Below are positions 5,506 through 9,305 of a DNA stretch of 9,305 bases, one piece after another (within the stretch, counting starts at the first letter, position 1; each line of letters begins with the position of its first letter). Below the pieces are notes generated by a model. The model ran no database searches and was not told the DNA's origin. It saw only the letters and a program-made list of their open reading frames with translations. The position numbers were made by a program, and so were the translations under genes. This stretch comes from Actinomycetes bacterium (GTDB taxonomy: Bacteria; Actinomycetota; Actinomycetes; Actinomycetales; Cellulomonadaceae), in assembly GCA_023390875.1 (NCBI GenBank), contig JAEWCA010000199.1:1-9305 (forward strand), written 5' to 3'.

Positions 5506-7855
5506 TCCTGAACACCCTGCCCTTCAAGTCGCCGTTCTCCGTCCACTCTACGAAGAAGCTCTCCGGGACCCGGCCGGGCCCCACGTAGTCCGGTTCGATC
5601 GTGACACTGACGTCGACGGGTGGGATCTGCCCGATCAGTGATCTCCATTGCTGTTCGAGCTCGTAGAACGTGCCGCTCCCGGCACGGTTGACCTCTTCCA
5701 GCATCGGGAGGATGTTGATGTCCTCTCCACCACCGCCGAACATCCGGGCGAGCAGGTGCCCCCCGTCGTAGCCGACACCGCCTTCTCCTCCGATGCGGGC
5801 CTGAACGCTCGGGGAGCGGTCTGCGTCGCCGAGGGCGAGGTGTTCGACGTATGCGACGTCGGTCCGTCCGCCGGGTCCGATCTCGAAGACGTGCGGGCTG
5901 AACTGCGCGTCGCCGTCGGCGTAGACGACGTAGGTGGCGCCGTCCTGCGGGTTCTGCAGGTCGGCGTTGAGCTTGCCTGTGCCGCCGTAGGTCGTCTCGA
6001 CGTAGGTGACGTTGCCGTGCTCGTTCGTGTGGAAGTCGCCGCGTCCTTCGACGTGGTAGGTCGTGTTCGGGGCGAGGTCGGTGCGGGTGGCGAACGGCGT
6101 GCGAGGGCCGGGGAAGCCCCGCTCCCCTGCCTTGACGGTGACATCGTGCTGGGGCTCGGGCCGCGGGTACTGCTCAGGCGGGGTGCGATCGGAGACCCCT
6201 TCCGAATCCTGGCCGGGCGGGTCCTGCGCTACCGAAACCTCCTGGTCGTTCACGTGCAGCCCGGCAGGGTCGAGCGTGGACGAGTCCTGCGGCCCGGGCA
6301 CGTGACGGCCGTCGCCAGGCGTCGTTGGCTCGGCGCCGGCAACCTCGCGTCCCCCGTGTTGTGCGGGAACGTCGTGGCCGGCGGGTGCGTGCTCGCCCTG
6401 ACCGAGATCGGTGGTACCGCGGGTCGTCGCGCGGACCGGTTCCGCGGCGTCGAGGCCGAGGTGCTCGGACAGGGGACGCGTGGTGGGGACGTCAGCGACC
6501 GCGTTGAGCAGCGCGGTCGGGTTCAGGCGGGCGCCCGTCGAGGCGTCGAGCACCTCCCCTGCGCGGACGGTCCCGGACAGGTCATCGAGGTGGACGCGCA
6601 GCAGCGCGTCGCGCAGCCCGGTGACGACGCGGACTCCCCCGCGCACCGCCCAGGACCCGCCCTGGAAGGCGAAGTCGGCGCCGACCTCTGCGAGGCGGGT
6701 GACCTTGACGGCCGCGGACGCTCCCTTGAGCGCGCCGCCCGCCTCGCCGACGCCCGGGATGAAGAACGTACCGACGTTGAGCACCGACTCGGTACCGGTG
6801 GCCCATCCGTCCTCGTGCCACTTGTGCCAGCCGTCCTTAGCGGCGGCGTCGTAGCCGATGAGCGATCCGAGCGCGCCGGTGACGGTCGCGGTCCGGTCCT
6901 GCATGAAGCTGGAGTACGGATCGTTGCTCCACCCGGCAGACGCGGCGAACGAGCCTCCGAGCGCGAAGGGCAGCGTGAACGGGCTGGTGAGCAGTGCAAG
7001 CGACCCGGCGAGGTCGCCGAGTCCGGTCCAGGTCTGCCCGTAGGTCGACCCGTCCCAGAAGTCGCCGGTCGCCGGGTTGTACCCGAGCACGAGCGACCCG
7101 AGGCCCTGGACGAGGTTCTTCCCGAACTCGTACCCGCCGTGCCCGACGGACTCGCGACAGTTACGGTCCTCGAGGCCCGGGCCGCCCCACGGCATCGGAC
7201 CGCCATCGGCAGCCGTGAACGCGGCAGCGGGGATGGCCTCGACCGGATCGAGGACGACACCCCGGACGAGCGCGTTGACGGCGTTGGCGCACGCGCTGGC
7301 GGCAGCGGACACCTCCGCGAGCAGGCCCGCGTACTCATCCAGCAGATCGGCGTTCTTCGCGACGGTGTGCCCGTCCTCGTCCCAGGGCACCTTGACCCGG
7401 CGCTCATCGACGCCGGGCACCCAGTCGAACGCCCACGCCACGTGGTCGCCGAACGATGCGCCCTTCGCGGACGACGCATCCACCCACACTCCGTCGGCGA
7501 CCTTTGCCCGGAACGCGTCGGCGCGCTTCTCAAACGCGGCGAGCCGCGGCTTGAGGGCCGCGAGCGTGCTCGCGTATGCGTCGAGGTGCTCGGAGGCGCG
7601 CACGAACGCCGCCCGGGCCGAGCCGGCGGAGGTCACCGCCGGCGCCATGAGGCGGTAGACCCGCTCCTGCTCGGGAGCGGAGTAGCAGGTGGTCAGGCGA
7701 GACCATGAAGCGTCCGCCTGGAGGGTGCGATCTTCGATGGCGCGCCCGAGGCGGCCGAGTTCGCCCGCTGACTGCTCGATGCGGGCGACGTCAAGGTCGA
7801 CGGAGCGCGCGGGGAACTTCGAGGGGTCGATCAGCCTGCCGTGATCGTTGCTCAC
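5495..7855 (-). CDS. T7SS-type polymorphic toxin with C-terminal DNA/RNA non-specific endonuclease (YeeF-like), 786 aa
   Basis: The first 110 residues are helical with a WXG100-like pattern (W51 in ASWSRLTTCYSAPEQE), the usual signal region for ESX/type VII export. Residues 140-420 form a middle region with hydrophobic glycine/alanine stretches (LAGSLALLTSPFTLPFALGG; VLNVGTFFIPGVGEAGGALK) common in actinobacterial pretoxins. Residues 465-570 are a Pro/Gly/Gln-rich flexible linker. From about 575 the toxic module starts (TTYHVEGRGDFHTNEHGNVT), followed by the ββα-metal nuclease centre: D697-GGH700 in GYDGGHLLARMFGG, and DINILPMLEEVN with N723. DGGH and this Asn match the catalytic pattern of the Endonuclea_NS_2/YeeF family, so degradation of nucleic acid in rival cells is expected. 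The start is GTG at 7855 with AGGA about 12 bases upstream. The frame is intact, and the downstream immunity gene overlaps its stop. No secretion genes are visible here. Confidence 0.88.
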   Translation of the reverse strand: MSNDHGRLIDPSKFPARSVDLDVARIEQSAGELGRLGRAIEDRTLQADASWSRLTTCYSAPEQERVYRLMAPAVTSAGSARAAFVRASEHLDAYASTLAALKPRLAAFEKRADAFRAKVADGVWVDASSAKGASFGDHVAWAFDWVPGVDERRVKVPWDEDGHTVAKNADLLDEYAGLLAEVSAAASACANAVNALVRGVVLDPVEAIPAAAFTAADGGPMPWGGPGLEDRNCRESVGHGGYEFGKNLVQGLGSLVLGYNPATGDFWDGSTYGQTWTGLGDLAGSLALLTSPFTLPFALGGSFAASAGWSNDPYSSFMQDRTATVTGALGSLIGYDAAAKDGWHKWHEDGWATGTESVLNVGTFFIPGVGEAGGALKGASAAVKVTRLAEVGADFAFQGGSWAVRGGVRVVTGLRDALLRVHLDDLSGTVRAGEVLDASTGARLNPTALLNAVADVPTTRPLSEHLGLDAAEPVRATTRGTTDLGQGEHAPAGHDVPAQHGGREVAGAEPTTPGDGRHVPGPQDSSTLDPAGLHVNDQEVSVAQDPPGQDSEGVSDRTPPEQYPRPEPQHDVTVKAGERGFPGPRTPFATRTDLAPNTTYHVEGRGDFHTNEHGNVTYVETTYGGTGKLNADLQNPQDGATYVVYADGDAQFSPHVFEIGPGGRTDVAYVEHLALGDADRSPSVQARIGGEGGVGYDGGHLLARMFGGGGEDINILPMLEEVNRAGSGTFYELEQQWRSLIGQIPPVDVSVTIEPDYVGPGRVPESFFVEWTENGDLKGRVFRNVS

Positions 7856-7862
7856 GCGCCGG

Positions 7863-7952
7863 TCAGTCCTGCTGCCGGACCGCGTCGGCGACGTCGCGCC
7901 GCCCCGACGCCTGGATCTGGTCCGGTTGCAGCCGTCGCCCGCTCAAGTCCAT
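7863..7952 (-). CDS. Candidate 29-aa leader or gene remnant directly upstream of the nuclease toxin
   Basis: ATG at 7952 reads MDLSGRRLQPDQIQASGRR and ends VADAVRQQD-stop, finishing 7 bases before the toxin's GTG. Nearly every codon ends in G or C (about 27 of 29), as in the true genes here, and GAGGGGG directly precedes the ATG. It may be a small upstream gene coupled to the toxin, or the tail of a decayed gene. On the same strand another frame farther upstream reads MSDSFHLLIDDVRGSYVCV, which would need a frameshift to join. No family is recognised, and such a short frame can arise by chance in GC-rich DNA. Confidence 0.3.
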   Translation of the reverse strand: MDLSGRRLQPDQIQASGRRDVADAVRQQD

Positions 7953-8243
7953 GCCCCCTCGTCCGGAATCTCGCCGAGGCTACACAGACATACGACCCGC
8001 GAACGTCGTCGATTAGCAGGTGGAACGAATCGGACATCGCGCGCCACGCGACCAGGACGAGCCAACGGCACTCCACGCAGCTGCGTCAGCGTGATCTCCT
8101 GCGGGCACACAAGCCGCGGGCCACGACAGGTCTTTGAACGACGTGACCTTGCCCAGAGTCCAGGACCGGGGACGCACTCACCTTCCGCCTTCTGTCCGTA
8201 CGAATCGGCCTAAGGCTGGTCAGTCGCCCCCTAGCGTGTGGCC
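7953..8243. other. Intergenic region between divergent toxin and membrane-protein genes
   Basis: This stretch separates the minus-strand toxin from the plus-strand membrane protein and should contain both promoters. On the plus side a -10-like TAGCGT is well placed. On the minus side I see only weak candidates (TAGCCT around 7980, TGCTAAT around 8015), with no good -35 element. Open frames on the minus strand are fragmentary and may be remnants of a lost small gene. No hairpin terminator, tRNA or repeat is apparent. Confidence 0.4.
8232..8237 (+). promoter_or_regulatory. -10 element for a leaderless transcript of the membrane protein
   Basis: TAGCGT fits the actinobacterial TANNNT -10 consensus. 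It ends 6 bases before the ATG at 8244, so transcription would begin at or next to the start codon. No Shine-Dalgarno sequence is present ahead of the ATG, which agrees with leaderless translation. A -35 element is not recognisable. Confidence 0.5.
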
Positions 8244-9029
8244 ATGACCAACCCGCCCCTGTGGACGGTCGATGACGCCCGCAGCTGGTTCCTTCAACTG
8301 GTCGGGGTTCCGGCTGTCGCCATCTTGACGATCAACACGCTGCTGGTGGTCACCGAGTGGGTCAGAGCTGTCCGGGGCGCCGCTCGGACGACCTCGAGGG
8401 TCAGCATCTGGGCTGCTCGCGTCTCCCGAGAACGTTGGAGCGCCCTTGGACCCGCACTGCGTTTCGGGCTGACCTTCATAGGTCTCGCGCTCGGCCAAGC
8501 GCTCGGCGTCGCATTGCTGTACCTCACCTGTCGGATGCTCTACTCGCTACCTCTGGTGATCTGGCCCTCTGATGGGCCGGCGAGCCCGGCCTGGTCGACA
8601 TTCGTTGCGTCGGTGGTCGCGCCGCCGACCGAGGACTCGCCGTGGACGCTGTACGCATTCGTCGCTGCGCTGGCACTCGCGGCCACCTTCGACGCGGCGC
8701 TGGTCCTGCGCGCGAAGATCCTGCGGTCCGTCAGCCAGGCCGCGGTGATGGTGCTCGGGTTCGCGCTGTGGGCCGTGCTCCTCGTCGTGGGCGGGATCAG
8801 CGGCCTGTTCTTCATCATCATGGGCTTGCTGCGTCTGGCCGCCGGGCTGTCCGGCGCGGAAGTGGACCAAGGGCTGGCGTGGATCCTGGGCCTCGCGCTG
8901 GGTGTTGCCACCGCCGCCGTGGCGTACCTGACGATGTTGGTAGGCGGGTTCTTCATCATGAGGACTGCCGACCTGCTCGACCCCGAGGATGAACTGCGGA
9001 TGCGGCGCCCCGCGCGCTCGTCGACCTGA
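8244..9029 (+). CDS. Multi-pass membrane protein of unknown function, 261 aa
   Basis: I do not recognise a family. Hydrophobic segments, counted from the ATG at 8244, lie at about 14-37 (LVGVPAVAILTINTLLVV), 73-97 (FGLTFIGLALGQALGVALLY), 135-156 (AFVAALALAATFDAALVL), 167-198 (a long or paired stretch including LWAVLLVVGGISGLFFIIMG) and 211-239 (ILGLALGVATAAVAYLTMLV), so five or six helices are likely. A short positively charged loop (about 40-70) is probably cytoplasmic, and the tail is charged (LDPEDELRMRRPARSST). The start is taken at ATG 8244 because a -10 element ends 6 bases ahead; a GTG at 8238 would add two residues. It is divergent from the toxin and convergent with the recombinase remnant. 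A part in toxin export or self-protection is possible but unsupported; it may be ordinary cargo. Confidence 0.75.
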   Translation: MTNPPLWTVDDARSWFLQLVGVPAVAILTINTLLVVTEWVRAVRGAARTTSRVSIWAARVSRERWSALGPALRFGLTFIGLALGQALGVALLYLTCRMLYSLPLVIWPSDGPASPAWSTFVASVVAPPTEDSPWTLYAFVAALALAATFDAALVLRAKILRSVSQAAVMVLGFALWAVLLVVGGISGLFFIIMGLLRLAAGLSGAEVDQGLAWILGLALGVATAAVAYLTMLVGGFFIMRTADLLDPEDELRMRRPARSST

Positions 9030-9058
9030 CGGCCGCAACGCGCCCTCCGTGGGGACCC

Positions 9059-9185
9059 TCAGTGCCCGCCTTGCTTTCGCGCCTGCGCTAGCGCCGACAA
9101 CGCCTCGGCAATGACGCGATCTCGTTCCAGAGCTGCGTGCTGGTACCGCATCGCGGCTCCGGGCGTCGAGTGACCCAGCGGAGCC
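9059..9185 (-). pseudogene. Tyrosine recombinase (phage-type integrase), C-terminal stump cut by an IS
   Basis: The minus strand reads LGHSTPGAAMRYQHAA followed by LERDRVIAEALSALAQARK and ends at a TGA at 9059-9061. LGHSTPxAAxRYQH is the well-known end of the catalytic domain of actinobacterial integrases, including the conserved LGH motif; the Tyr of RYQH is the expected nucleophile. Everything upstream (core-binding domain and the Arg-His-Arg residues) is missing because the sequence changes to an IS end at 9186. Only about 40 codons remain, so it is inactive here. It points to an integrated element, prophage or island at this site. Its end faces the membrane-protein gene, with 29 bp between. 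Confidence 0.82.
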
Positions 9186-9210
9186 TGACCCGCTTCTCCG
9201 GACACCTGGT

Positions 9211-9231
9211 CTGAGGCGATGATCGCCTCGG
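9211..9231 (+). other. Hairpin in the IS leader just upstream of the orfA ribosome site
   Basis: GAGGCGA at 9213-9219 pairs perfectly with TCGCCTC at 9223-9229 around a TGA loop, and a T-G and a C-G pair can extend the stem to 9 bp. It ends three bases before the AGGAG of orfA. In an RNA entering from outside, such a stem could mask the ribosome site or stop transcription, as described for several IS leaders that limit activation by outside promoters. Confidence 0.45.
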
Positions 9232-9244
9232 AGAGGAGTCCTGA

Positions 9245-9305
9245 ATGCCTGCAGCCAAGCCGCCGGAGTTCCGGCGTCGCGCCGTGGAGCTGGCCCGCTC
9301 GGGGC
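9245..9305 (+). CDS. IS3-type transposase OrfA, N-terminus (partial)
   Basis: ATG at 9245 reads MPAAKPPEFRRRAVELARSG before the window ends. The PPEFRRRAVELAR pattern is the usual opening of another actinobacterial IS3 OrfA group and leads into a helix-turn-helix. AGGAG at 9234-9238 with 6 bases spacing fixes the start. Only 20 codons are visible. Confidence 0.78.
   Translation, partial: MPAAKPPEFRRRAVELARSG

Larger units (their letters stand above)
9186..9305 (+). mobile_element. IS3-type element, left-end fragment running out of the window
   Basis: The recombinase homology stops and a TGA-initiated end begins (TGACCCGCTTCTCCGGACACC). A short leader with a hairpin, a strong ribosome site and the start of a transposase orfA follow. 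The other end lies beyond the window, so the tip position is inferred from the break in recombinase homology and the TGA rule. Its orfA differs from those of the other two IS copies, so it is a third, distinct element. Confidence 0.7.

Noticed and set aside
5648..7708. Plus-strand open frame of 686 codons opposite the nuclease toxin
   Set aside because: Antisense shadow: it is Arg/Gly/Val-rich with no domain, while the minus-strand frame has clear WXG-like and nuclease motifs.

Overview
The window is about 9.3 kb of high-GC DNA with strongly G/C-ending codons, GTG starts and one apparently leaderless gene. This fits an Actinomycetota chromosome or genomic island, perhaps Micrococcales (inferred from codon style and protein families only). 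It is an accessory region: a patchwork of contact- or secretion-dependent toxin/immunity cassettes cut up by IS3-family insertion sequences, with the stump of a tyrosine recombinase at one end.

Layout, left to right. (1) 1-120: 5' end of an IS3-family element leaving the window on the minus strand. (2) 121-699: mostly non-coding, with a perfect 18-bp palindrome at 274-291 and a small degraded minus-strand reading frame ending at 476. (3) 700-3515, minus strand: the 3' part of an Rhs/YD-repeat polymorphic toxin (RHS-associated core, DPTG boundary, glycine-rich pretoxin segment, unassigned toxic tip). Two probable immunity genes follow. The first is coupled to the toxin by a TAGTG stop/start overlap and the second lies 33 bp further on. 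The Rhs gene has lost its 5' end at an IS and carries one apparent frameshift just before the tip. (4) 3516-4816: a complete 1301-bp IS3-family element with orfA, orfB (DDE transposase) and terminal inverted repeats. (5) 4957-7855, minus strand: an intact second toxin with a WXG100-like helical N-terminus and a YeeF-type DNA/RNA non-specific endonuclease C-terminus. It overlaps by 11 bp a YezG/DUF600-like immunity gene. (6) 8244-9029, plus strand: a divergent multi-pass membrane protein of unknown function with a leaderless-type start. (7) 9059-9185: last codons of a tyrosine recombinase on the minus strand, cut by a third IS3-type element (9186 onward) whose orfA runs out of the window.

How it fits together: the Rhs-tip module and the T7SS-type nuclease module are two separate interbacterial antagonism cassettes in the same orientation, joined by an IS that lacks matching target-site duplications. 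The likely history is recombination or deletion through IS copies. It removed the front of the Rhs gene (and possibly its promoter) while the immunity genes stayed readable. The second cassette looks complete. No secretion machinery is visible in the window.
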